Origin: Elusimicrobiota bacterium
GTDB taxonomy: Bacteria; Elusimicrobiota; Elusimicrobia; Elusimicrobiales; UBA9959
Reading direction: 5' to 3'
DNA length: 42,129 nucleotides
NCBI GenBank assembly: GCA_003482905.1
Contig: DMXM01000018.1
Location: forward strand, 1-42,129
Numbering within the stretch: position 1 is the stretch's first letter; each line of letters starts with the position of its first letter. The position numbers and the translations under genes are program-made. Positions 25,752-32,462 of this stretch are shown here, piece after piece. The notes beneath the pieces were generated by a model. It did no database searches, was not told the origin of the DNA, and worked only from the letters and a program-made list of their open reading frames with translations.

Positions 25752-26490
25752 AGTCCTGACGCTCACCTTGCTTCTTGCTTTAACCCTCGGCGCTTCGGCG
25801 CAGCAGAAACCGGCGGTAAAGAAACCGGCGGGGAAAACCCCTAAAAAGACGGCGGAAATACAAGTCTCCACCGGAACCGCGGCCGCGGGAACGAAAGAGC
25901 CCGGCCGCTCGGCGAAAATAATAGAGGGGCTGAAGGCCTGGGACGCCTCCCTGGAAACGCTCCAAGCCGACTTCACGCAGGAGGTCAACTTCAGAGAAGC
26001 CGGGCTTAAACAATCGATCGAGGGGACGCTGCGCTATGTGAAACCCAACTTGCTGCGCATAGAGCACGCAAAACCCGCCAGACAGGTCGTGGTCACGGAC
26101 AAAACCGCTATCTGGATATACAAACCGGAAGACAAGCAGGCGGTGCGCACCAGCTGGGAAGCCTGGCGCCGCGCGCAGGACCAGAATTTTTCCGGCATAC
26201 TGGATTTCGGCAATTACGCCGCCCTGGCGGACAGGAACCTCACGACCGCGGGCGGGGGGGAGAACGGACAGCCGTTCAAGGTGACTTTCCGCCCCATGAC
26301 CGGTGGAGACTACACGCTCACGCTGACACTTTCCGCCACGGACTATTTCCCGCTTGAGGCGGAGCTGCTGGTGGACAATACCGTGATAAAGACCCGCCTC
26401 TCTTCCGTTGAAAAGAACGGCCCGATAGACGGGGAGATCTTTAAATTCTCGCCGCCGAAGGGCGTGGAAGTACTGGAGTTCAAAAATTGA
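25744..26490 (+). CDS. lolA: outer-membrane lipoprotein carrier LolA-like
   Basis: Periplasmic chaperone that ferries lipoproteins from the inner to the outer membrane. 248 residues: signal peptide (about 1-20, ending LGASAQQ), a Lys/Pro/Thr-rich linker (about 21-60) and the LolA fold with LETLQADFTQEV, EGTLRYVKPNLLRIEH and IWIYKPEDKQAV, all typical. The ATG at 25744 is preferred over a codon 21 bp upstream because it gives a proper signal peptide directly and lies after AGGAG. It overlaps ftsK by 8 bp, and its stop overlaps the pgsA start (TTGA). Confidence 0.9.
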   Translation: MNKVLTLTLLLALTLGASAQQKPAVKKPAGKTPKKTAEIQVSTGTAAAGTKEPGRSAKIIEGLKAWDASLETLQADFTQEVNFREAGLKQSIEGTLRYVKPNLLRIEHAKPARQVVVTDKTAIWIYKPEDKQAVRTSWEAWRRAQDQNFSGILDFGNYAALADRNLTTAGGGENGQPFKVTFRPMTGGDYTLTLTLSATDYFPLEAELLVDNTVIKTRLSSVEKNGPIDGEIFKFSPPKGVEVLEFKN

Positions 26491-27098
26491 CCCTCGCTAA
26501 CCGCATAACCATGGCCCGGATGGGCCTCAGCCTGGTGATCTTCGCCCTGATAATCTCAAAGACCTTTTGGGCGGAAGTGGCGGCCCTGGCGCTGCTTACC
26601 ATAGCCAGCATCTCCGACGGCGTCGACGGGGCCATAGCCCGGCGCACCGGCACCACCACCCCTTTCGGCGCCATAGCGGACCCTTTCGCCGACAAGATCC
26701 TGGTGATGTCGGTTTTTCTCGCTTTCGCCTCCATCAGGGAACTGGCCGTGCCGCTCTGGGCGGTCTTCCTCATACTGCTCAGGGAACTTACCATCTCCAC
26801 GCTGCGGGTGCTGGCGGCCCTGCACGGAGAGGTCATGAAAGCGGAGCGGACCGGAAAAATAAAGACCACCGTCCAGATGACCTCGGCTTTTATAATACTG
26901 GTTCTGCTGGTACTGCGCTACTGGGCCCGGTCCGGCCCCCTTCCCTGGGCCCCGCTCGCTGACCTGGCCGCCCTGGCCCGCCCCGCCGCCTGGTGGCTTA
27001 CGGTGATAACGGCGTTCTTCACCCTGGTAAGCGGGGCTTTCTACCTTTACAACCACAGGGCGCTGCTCTACAAATCCTGGGGCGAGCGCGGCCGGTAG
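26487..27098 (+). CDS. pgsA: CDP-diacylglycerol--glycerol-3-phosphate 3-phosphatidyltransferase
   Basis: Makes phosphatidylglycerophosphate in the inner membrane, first step of phosphatidylglycerol synthesis. 203 residues with the complete CDP-alcohol phosphotransferase motif D-x2-DG-x2-AR-x8-G-x3-D-x3-D at residues 44-69 and several membrane helices (about 10-30, 32-50, 85-105, 128-147, 160-190). The start is TTG at 26487, overlapping the lolA stop, with GGAG about 9 nt upstream. It is followed after 5 bp by pgpA, which removes the phosphate of its product, so the two consecutive enzymes are encoded side by side. Confidence 0.95.
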   Translation: MTLANRITMARMGLSLVIFALIISKTFWAEVAALALLTIASISDGVDGAIARRTGTTTPFGAIADPFADKILVMSVFLAFASIRELAVPLWAVFLILLRELTISTLRVLAALHGEVMKAERTGKIKTTVQMTSAFIILVLLVLRYWARSGPLPWAPLADLAALARPAAWWLTVITAFFTLVSGAFYLYNHRALLYKSWGERGR

Positions 27099-27103
27099 CT
27101 CCC

Positions 27104-27589
27104 ATGTCGGCGAAGAATTTCACCATAAAGTTTCTGGCCAGCGGGGGGTTCATTAGTTATATCCCGGCCCGCGTCACCGGCTTCAAGAAATTCACTGGTT
27201 CCGGCATGGCCGGCACGCTCCTGGCGCTGGCGCTGGTCCCGTTCCTCCCTGAAGACAAAACCACCTTCGCCGTTTTCTGCCTGGTCTTTCTTCCTTTTTC
27301 CATCTGGGTCGCGGACCTCGCCGCCGCCGTCTACGCCACCCACGACGACCCGCGCATCGTCATCGACGAGGTTATCGGCTATTGGACCGCCCTGCTCTTC
27401 CTTGACCGCACGCCCTTCAACCTGGCCGCCGCCTTTATACTATTCAGGGCGCTGGACACGCTAAAGCCCTGGCCCATAAAGAAACTGGAGACCAGCGCCC
27501 GCGGGGGTTTTGGTATAATTATGGACGACGTGCTGGCCGGGGCGGAAGCCAACCTGCTCACCCGCCTGGCCGCAAGAATATTCCTATGA
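27104..27589 (+). CDS. pgpA: phosphatidylglycerophosphatase A
   Basis: Dephosphorylates phosphatidylglycerophosphate to phosphatidylglycerol. 161 residues starting at ATG 27104, which gives the family's normal length; the frame is open upstream inside pgsA without support. Family blocks present: GSGMAGTLLALAL, ATHDDPRIVIDEVIGYW (metal/substrate acidic residues), FRALDTLKPWPIKKLE and GGFGIIMDDVLAG. Membrane-embedded. It overlaps the next gene by 4 bp (ATGA). Confidence 0.95.
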   Translation: MSAKNFTIKFLASGGFISYIPARVTGFKKFTGSGMAGTLLALALVPFLPEDKTTFAVFCLVFLPFSIWVADLAAAVYATHDDPRIVIDEVIGYWTALLFLDRTPFNLAAAFILFRALDTLKPWPIKKLETSARGGFGIIMDDVLAGAEANLLTRLAARIFL

Positions 27590-28494
27590 GATACATCGCC
27601 TTCGCCCTGCTTTTCCTGGCCCCTCCGCTGGCCGCCCAGATGATACAGGTCATCCCGGCCGTCAGCACCTCGGTCCCCGAAGGCCTGGCGCTTTCCACAA
27701 TGGCCGCGCCCCTGAAGGCGGGCCCGTCGAAACCGGCGGCCTACGACACGGGGTCCGTCCCTTTGAGCGGCATCGTCCTTATGCCGACCGCCTACCGCGG
27801 GCGCGGCAGGAACGCCATAGGGCTGGGCCTGGACTTCAACGCCGCGTATTACATCGGCCGGCTCTACGGAAAGAATTCGTACGACTGGACCATAGAAAAA
27901 AAGAATTACCTGGACCGCGTTGGCATCTGGCTCCTGTCGGCGGATTCCAAAATGCAGGTACAGACGGAGGGCACGTGGCGCCCCGCCATGTCCGCCGGCG
28001 TGCAGGGCATTTTCAAATTCCGCGACGCGCCCCAGCCCCCCATAGCCGGCACTTTCAACCTTACGGTCAAGGCCTCCGGCAAGAAAACGGAATCTTACGC
28101 CAACGCCTACGTGGCGCTGACCAAGCGCCTTCATCCCAAGTTCCTGGTGAGCGGGGGCTACTCCGACGGGGATATGCCCAAGATCATCTACGGCCTTTCG
28201 GAATTCCTTTCAAAGGAAGCCATCAACAGAACAAGAGGCAACGCGGATACCACGGCGGACGTGCAGATCCCGACCGGCATGCTGTTCGGGGGATTCATGT
28301 GGCTGCCAAAAAAGGACTCTCCCATAGGACTTGAGGTCATGCTCCCCCAGGGCGCGCCGATGAGCCCTAAACTTTTCAATCTGCACCTGGGCACCCTGCT
28401 CAAGCTGAATTTCGAGATGTCCTACCTTACGTTCAAGGGCGGCTGGGACCTGATGGGAATGTTCCAATTCCGTTACAACTACCTGCCCAAATAA
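27586..28494 (+). CDS. outer-membrane beta-barrel-like protein, unknown function
   Basis: 302 residues. Signal peptide (1-18, ending PPLAAQ), a Ser/Pro/Ala-rich segment to about 55, then alternating beta-strand pattern: GIGLD-type strand NAIGLGLDFNAAYYIGRLYG, SKMQVQTEGTWRP, AGTFNLTVKASG, AYVALTKRLHPKFLVSGGYSDGD and a final strand ending QFRYNYLPK. The pattern suits a barrel of about 10-12 strands, though the last residue is Lys rather than Phe. It overlaps pgpA (ATGA) and ends the accB-to-here run. No family recognised. Confidence 0.7.
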   Translation: MRYIAFALLFLAPPLAAQMIQVIPAVSTSVPEGLALSTMAAPLKAGPSKPAAYDTGSVPLSGIVLMPTAYRGRGRNAIGLGLDFNAAYYIGRLYGKNSYDWTIEKKNYLDRVGIWLLSADSKMQVQTEGTWRPAMSAGVQGIFKFRDAPQPPIAGTFNLTVKASGKKTESYANAYVALTKRLHPKFLVSGGYSDGDMPKIIYGLSEFLSKEAINRTRGNADTTADVQIPTGMLFGGFMWLPKKDSPIGLEVMLPQGAPMSPKLFNLHLGTLLKLNFEMSYLTFKGGWDLMGMFQFRYNYLPK

Positions 28495-28508
28495 ATACGT
28501 CATCGATC

Positions 28509-28560
28509 GTCCGCCCCTGGCGGACAAAGCGAAAGCCCGGACAATTCCGGGCCTTTCCAT
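28509..28560. terminator. bidirectional terminator region between convergent genes
   Basis: Two adjacent hairpins: GTCCGCC/GGCGGAC (28509-28525, 3-nt loop) and GCCCGG/CCGGGC with loop ACAATT (28535-28552), the latter flanked by AAAG on one side and TTTC on the other, so it can act on both strands. Lies between the plus-strand OMP gene and the minus-strand DUF2723 gene. Confidence 0.55.
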
Positions 28561-28581
28561 TTAAAGCTGACGGCTTAGGAC

Positions 28582-30708
28582 TTACGGCGTCCCGTCTTTA
28601 ATTTGCGCCAGGTAACGCGCCGCCGCCGCGTGGCCGGGGTTAAGCCGTACCGTCTCGGAGAGCTCGGCGCGCACCCGCGCCCAGTCGCGCCCCCAGTAGA
28701 GTATGGCCAGGTTGTAGTGGGCGTCCGCAAGGCGTGGATTGCGGCCAAGGGCCAAAGAATAGGAGCGCTCCGCCGCGTCCCTGTCCCCCGTCTTCTCCAT
28801 GGCCACGCCGTAATTCAACCAGGCATAGGCGCTCGAAGAGGCGAGGCTTTGCCTGAGCGAAGGCAAAGAATGATATTTTTCGCTGAGAGCCAGCAGGCGT
28901 TCGTAAACTTCACCGGAAGCCCTGAAGGAATTCCCGGCGGAAGCCCAGTCTCCCCGGGCCGAATAATAAAAACCCTCGTAAAGCGGCGCGTCCGGGATGT
29001 CGCCGTCGATGACGGCCGCCAGGCGCAAACGCCTTACGGCGGCCGCGTCAAGCCGTCCGGAGGCGTTCAGGAGGGCGGCCTCGGCCACAAGCCCCTGCGC
29101 GTAGGAAGTGCCGAGATCCCTGTCGAAGAAATCCCTGTAAGGCCGGCCCAGTCTGCTGAAATAATAAAAGGTCCAGGGGTCCGCGCCGGCGGAGCGCGCC
29201 GGATATATCTCGTTGAGTACGCCCCGCCCGATGGAAGGGACTCCCTTCGGGAGTTCAGCGTCCATGGTGGCGTAAACTCCGCCGGGATTGGCCGAAGAGA
29301 AAGCCTGCCACTCGGCCTCTATGCCGGAATTCAGATTGTAAAGGGCCAGCCCCGGGCGGTAGCGCTTCTGTGAAGCGCCGTACCAGGGCGAGCCGCTGAG
29401 GCCCTGCGCCACTATCTCCAGGTCGGGGCGGAGCCCTTTGACCGCCTGGAGGTACCAGAGGGAAAAAAGCTGCACATCCTTCCTGGCCACCACCGCCGAA
29501 CCCGGCGGCGCGCCGCGCATAACGTCGGCGGCGTAATCCTCCGCGGCGAACATTCCGCGCCTGAAGGTGCCGTGCGCGTTAGTATGGAACACCGCCCCCG
29601 CAGCTATCGCCGCCGCCAGTATCAGGGCGGGCAGCGCCCGCGGGAAAGCGCGGGCCAGGTAAAAGAATCCGGCGGCGGCCCAGAAGGCGACCGCCAGGTC
29701 GGGCAGCAGGTAATACGGCTCGACGATAGCCAGGGCGTGCGGGTTGGGCGGCATGTTGGCCATGAAGAGAAAGAGGGGCCCCGACACGAGGAAGAACGCG
29801 GCCAGGCCCAGCGACCGGCGGCGGCTGTGGCGCCATTCGGAGTAAACGCCGGCCGCCGCGAAGGCGAGGGCCAGGCTGAAATTAGTCCACAGGTGCAGCG
29901 CGTAAACTTTCAGGTTCGGCCAGAACAGCTCGCCGGGGGCGTAGTTGCGCGAGATGAGGTCCAGGGTGGAGCCGTAGCTTTTACGGGTGATGACGGCAAG
30001 GAAGGTCGCCATGTCCGCCGGGTGGCTCCAATCGAAAACGGGCCAGCCCGACGAACGGAGAGGGAGGTAAAAGTAAAGGGAGAAGCCCAGCAGAAAAAAC
30101 CCGGCCGCCTTGAGAAAGCCTTTCCAGCCGGTCGCCAAAACCGACGGCCAGAGAAGGATGAGCAGCGCCGGGGCGCAGAGCACCAGGTCCATGCGGTTGG
30201 CCATGCCCAGCCCCAGCATGAAGGCGCTCAGAAAAACGGCGCGCGCCCCGGCGGCGGAAGCCGAGGCCAGCAGCCCCGCGGCGAAAAGGAAATTAAGCGC
30301 GTACATCTCCGGCACGCCGGATACGGTGCGCAGCGTGAAGTTGAACGCCAGGGTGAGGGCGGCGAAAAAGGCGGCCAGGGGCGTGAAAGCCGCGGCCGCC
30401 AGGCGCCAGAAGACGAAGATGCCGGCGAGCCCCGCCGCCGCAGAGAAAAGGTTCAGCCGCCACGCCGGGTTGCCCAGCGGTATCAATGAAAACAGTTTGG
30501 CCGCAATTATATACAGGGGATAGCCCGGCTGGTGCGCCACGCCCAGCGTCCACGCGGCGCAGGCCATCTCGCCCGAGTCGCGGTAAGGCGGCAGCACGGG
30601 GGGGAGGCAGTAAATATACAACGGTATCAGTATGAACGCCAGCAGCGCGCCAAAAACAAATTCCGGCGTAAACCGCTTCCCGCCCGTTGAAGCATCTCCG
30701 TTCATCAT
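28582..30708 (-). CDS. DUF2723 multi-pass membrane protein with C-terminal TPRs
   Basis: A 708-residue protein. The N-terminal DUF2723 domain has the family block YRDSGEMACAAWTLGVAHQP and GYPLYIIAAKLFSLIPLGNP followed by NLFSAAAG; about 11-12 membrane helices extend to about residue 400. The eukaryotic relative TMEM260 is a protein O-mannosyltransferase and DUF2723 is a GT-C-like glycosyltransferase fold, so transfer of a sugar from a lipid donor to an exported substrate is a reasonable inference. Residues about 590-705 form TPR-like helices (LNYGVAMEKTGDRDAAERSYSLAL, LADAHYNLAILYWGRD). The start at 30708 (ATGATG) is chosen because the frame upstream enters the inverted-repeat region and has no membrane-protein character. 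No ribosome binding site is visible. Confidence 0.82.
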   Translation of the reverse strand: MMNGDASTGGKRFTPEFVFGALLAFILIPLYIYCLPPVLPPYRDSGEMACAAWTLGVAHQPGYPLYIIAAKLFSLIPLGNPAWRLNLFSAAAGLAGIFVFWRLAAAAFTPLAAFFAALTLAFNFTLRTVSGVPEMYALNFLFAAGLLASASAAGARAVFLSAFMLGLGMANRMDLVLCAPALLILLWPSVLATGWKGFLKAAGFFLLGFSLYFYLPLRSSGWPVFDWSHPADMATFLAVITRKSYGSTLDLISRNYAPGELFWPNLKVYALHLWTNFSLALAFAAAGVYSEWRHSRRRSLGLAAFFLVSGPLFLFMANMPPNPHALAIVEPYYLLPDLAVAFWAAAGFFYLARAFPRALPALILAAAIAAGAVFHTNAHGTFRRGMFAAEDYAADVMRGAPPGSAVVARKDVQLFSLWYLQAVKGLRPDLEIVAQGLSGSPWYGASQKRYRPGLALYNLNSGIEAEWQAFSSANPGGVYATMDAELPKGVPSIGRGVLNEIYPARSAGADPWTFYYFSRLGRPYRDFFDRDLGTSYAQGLVAEAALLNASGRLDAAAVRRLRLAAVIDGDIPDAPLYEGFYYSARGDWASAGNSFRASGEVYERLLALSEKYHSLPSLRQSLASSSAYAWLNYGVAMEKTGDRDAAERSYSLALGRNPRLADAHYNLAILYWGRDWARVRAELSETVRLNPGHAAAARYLAQIKDGTP

Positions 30709-30780
30709 CGGATTTATTTTATAACTTATAAGCCCCCTATGGGAAAAGAGGGAGAGCCGATAGTTGATAGATTTAGTTTT

Positions 30781-31168
30781 GGAGTTCCGCGAGATGTGAA
30801 GTCGGGGTCCTGTCGAGGGTATGGGTTTCTCGGGCACGGGGTCGGGACACACCGTGCCCGCCCCTCCTCTCTCAGTCGCCGCGCTTACGTAAGCGGCTCC
30901 TTCCGAGAGGGCCCTCCAAACCCATACCCTCGCCACCCCTCCGGTTTAGTTAATGCGTCGGAAGTTAATAACGTTGACTGGGATTATGTCGCCGGATAAT
31001 TGGAGGGGTGACGCACGGACCGGCTTTCTGGGCCAGCCGCGTAAGGTGAACGGCAGGCTTACATCTCGCCAGCCTAGCAGGGGATGGGTGGAGCGGCTGG
31101 ACCGGAAAGGCGGTTCGGGCGGCAGGACCCCGAACTTGCATTCCGGCGACATCCGCAGGCATAACTCC
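30781..31168. ncRNA. candidate structured RNA or repeat element (388 bp) with dense long-range complementarity
   Basis: The 465-bp gene-free stretch 30709-31173 holds a closed set of perfect complementary segments. Outer closing helix: 30781-30786 with 31163-31168; 30789-30797 with 31149-31156 (one bulged A); 30799-30812 with 31123-31137 (one bulge). Inside: a perfect 15-bp helix 30814-30828/30918-30932 enclosing hairpins 30831-30839/30852-30860 and 30866-30871/30905-30910; 9 bp 30934-30942/31002-31010; 8 bp 31033-31040/31093-31100. Competing pairings exist: 30986-30996 with 31142-31152 (11 bp), 30789-30797 with 31061-31069 (9 bp), 31113-31119 with 31129-31135 (7 bp). A T-run (31174-31183) follows on the plus strand, but it is also the 3' end of the TPR gene. 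No tRNA-like end, RNase P, SRP or 6S signature found. Strand undecided; 30709-30780 shows nothing convincing. Confidence 0.45.
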
Positions 31169-31173
31169 TTAAA

Positions 31174-32250
31174 TTATTTTTTTGACTTTAGTTTTTTTAG
31201 GAGGGCTTGGGCTTCGGGGGCGCGGGCGGGGGAGAGGGCGGAGAGTTTCTGGAAATCTTTTCTGGCGCCGTCGGCGTCGCCCAGGTCCGCGCGCAGGCGG
31301 CCGCGCAGGGCGTAGGCCTCGGGGTTAAGCGGGTCCCGGCGCGCGGCGGTGGAGGCGGCGTCCAGCCCCGCCTTGAACTCGCCCACGCGGTGCATGGCGG
31401 AACCCAGCAGATAATAATAACTGGTGTAACCCGACACCTCCGCCCAGCCCATCGCCGCAGAATAATCCCAGGCCGCGCATAACGCATCGCCTTCGGCCTC
31501 GCAGGAGCGCGCGCGGTCCAGATAATACTGCGCCCGCCCGCCGCTCTGGCGGATCGCCTCCGAAAATCTCTTAACCGCGCGCTTGTGCAGCCCGCGCGCC
31601 GCGTAGATGCGTCCCAGCCGCCACATAGCCGCGTGGCTGTCCGGTTCCAGCGCCAGCACCTTGCGTCCCGCCGCCTCCGCCCCGGCGTAATCCCCCGTCT
31701 TCTCAAGGCAGAGCAGCCCATACTCCCAGCCGTCCGCGGAACCGGGCGACATGCGCGCGTACGAGGCCGCGTCTTTTACACAGGCCTTGTAATCCGCAAG
31801 CGCGTACTCAGCCTCCGCGCGCACCAGATAGGCCTCGTCGTAAGTCGGATCGAAACTAAGGGCCTTCGAGGCGAATTCGGCCTGCTTCGCGTAATCCCCG
31901 TAGATCCGCCCGTAGACCAGCCCCTTGAGCAGGTGCGAGATCTCCTGGGCGTACCCGAGTTTTATGGCCCGGTCCGCGTCCGCCAGCGCCGCCGCGCCGT
32001 CCATGGCGTTATAGTTGAGGCGCGCCCGGTAATAAAACAGAAGCGCGTCGTCAGGGTGAAAGCGCAGCCGCGCGTTCAGGAAGGCCGCGGCCCCGGCGTA
32101 GCCGCCGGACCGCGCCAGCTGCTCCACATAGGACCAGGAGATACTTTCCCGGCGTGCGTTTTCTGCCCTCTCCATAGCGGAAAAGACCACGGCCAGCCCG
32201 AAGGCCGCCGCGGTCCCTGAGACGAGTATCAGCTTGATTGTCTTTGTCAT
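31174..32250 (-). CDS. membrane-anchored TPR protein
   Basis: 358 residues starting at ATG 32250. A signal anchor (about 5-27, LILVSGTAAAFGLAVVFSAM) is followed by about eight tetratricopeptide-like repeats from residue 40 to the end (for example LLFYYRARLNYNAMDGAAALADA, YDEAYLVRAEAEYALADYKA, AAMWRLGRIYAARGLHKRAV, PEAYALRGRLRADLGDADGA). TPRs form a helical scaffold for protein partners; no partner is evident. The frame is open 105 bp further upstream but that part covers the leader hairpins, so it is excluded. GAGGG precedes the ATG. The gene has its own promoter (32327-32355) and a terminator-type leader structure, suggesting regulated read-through. Confidence 0.85.
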   Translation of the reverse strand: MTKTIKLILVSGTAAAFGLAVVFSAMERAENARRESISWSYVEQLARSGGYAGAAAFLNARLRFHPDDALLFYYRARLNYNAMDGAAALADADRAIKLGYAQEISHLLKGLVYGRIYGDYAKQAEFASKALSFDPTYDEAYLVRAEAEYALADYKACVKDAASYARMSPGSADGWEYGLLCLEKTGDYAGAEAAGRKVLALEPDSHAAMWRLGRIYAARGLHKRAVKRFSEAIRQSGGRAQYYLDRARSCEAEGDALCAAWDYSAAMGWAEVSGYTSYYYLLGSAMHRVGEFKAGLDAASTAARRDPLNPEAYALRGRLRADLGDADGARKDFQKLSALSPARAPEAQALLKKLKSKK

Positions 32251-32266
32251 CGTCCCTCGCGTGTAT

Positions 32267-32318
32267 AAAAAAAAGGCAGGGCTGCCTTTTGGGGGGTAGG
32301 ATGAGGGAGGCAGCCCTG
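32267..32318 (-). promoter_or_regulatory. attenuator-like leader of the TPR gene
   Basis: Read on the minus strand: an 8-bp hairpin (32283-32290 with 32271-32278, loop GCCC) followed by eight Ts is a classic intrinsic terminator, only 17 bp before the start codon. The segment 32308-32318 is perfectly complementary over 11 bp to 32277-32287, which covers the 5' arm and loop of that terminator, so the two folds exclude each other. The long fold ends two bases before the T-run. The promoter's expected start site (about 32320) lies just before the first arm, so this structure is the whole leader. No ligand-binding domain is visible. Confidence 0.6.
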
Positions 32319-32326
32319 ACAAATCT

Positions 32327-32355
32327 ATTCTAGCACCGCACCTGACATTTGTCAA
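32327..32355 (-). promoter_or_regulatory. promoter of the TPR gene with operator-like repeats
   Basis: On the minus strand TTGACA (32350-32355), 17 bp, TAGAAT (32327-32332): near consensus. The -35 overlaps the inverted repeat TGACATTTGTCA (32343-32354), and a further CCTGACA word occurs at 32315-32321 downstream of the -10, spaced 26 bp from CCTGACA at 32341. These may be a repressor or activator site. Confidence 0.75.
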
Positions 32356-32384
32356 GTCCCTGTTGTAACTAAAGTCACACCCTT

Positions 32385-32424
32385 AAAAAAAAGGAACCCC
32401 CGCCCCGTTCTACCGGGACGGGGG
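32385..32424 (-). terminator. intrinsic terminator after the HTH-receiver gene
   Basis: On the minus strand a 10-bp GC stem (32415-32424 with 32397-32406, one G-U pair, 8-nt loop) followed by TTCC and eight Ts. It ends the upstream regulator gene, so the TPR gene depends on its own promoter. Confidence 0.85.
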
Positions 32425-32462
32425 CATCCTTGGTGCGCCCCCCTAACCCTACCCCTGCAAAT

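Noticed and set aside
30708..30936. N-terminal extension of the DUF2723 protein by 76 codons
   Set aside because: It would run through the inverted-repeat element, has no membrane-protein or signal character, and the MM start at 30708 leads directly into the first membrane helix.
31081..31146. Separate hairpin gene or attC-like integron site
   Set aside because: The GTTCGGG/CCCGAAC hairpin is part of the larger set of pairings and lacks the GTTRRRY/RYYYAAC core sites.
30781..31168. Canonical tmRNA, RNase P RNA, SRP RNA, 6S RNA or group II intron
   Set aside because: No GGTTCGA-type T-arm/CCA and no TTCGACGGG D-arm; no GAGGAAAGTCC; no SRP GGAA-loop signature; no domain V motif. Kept only as an unassigned structured element.
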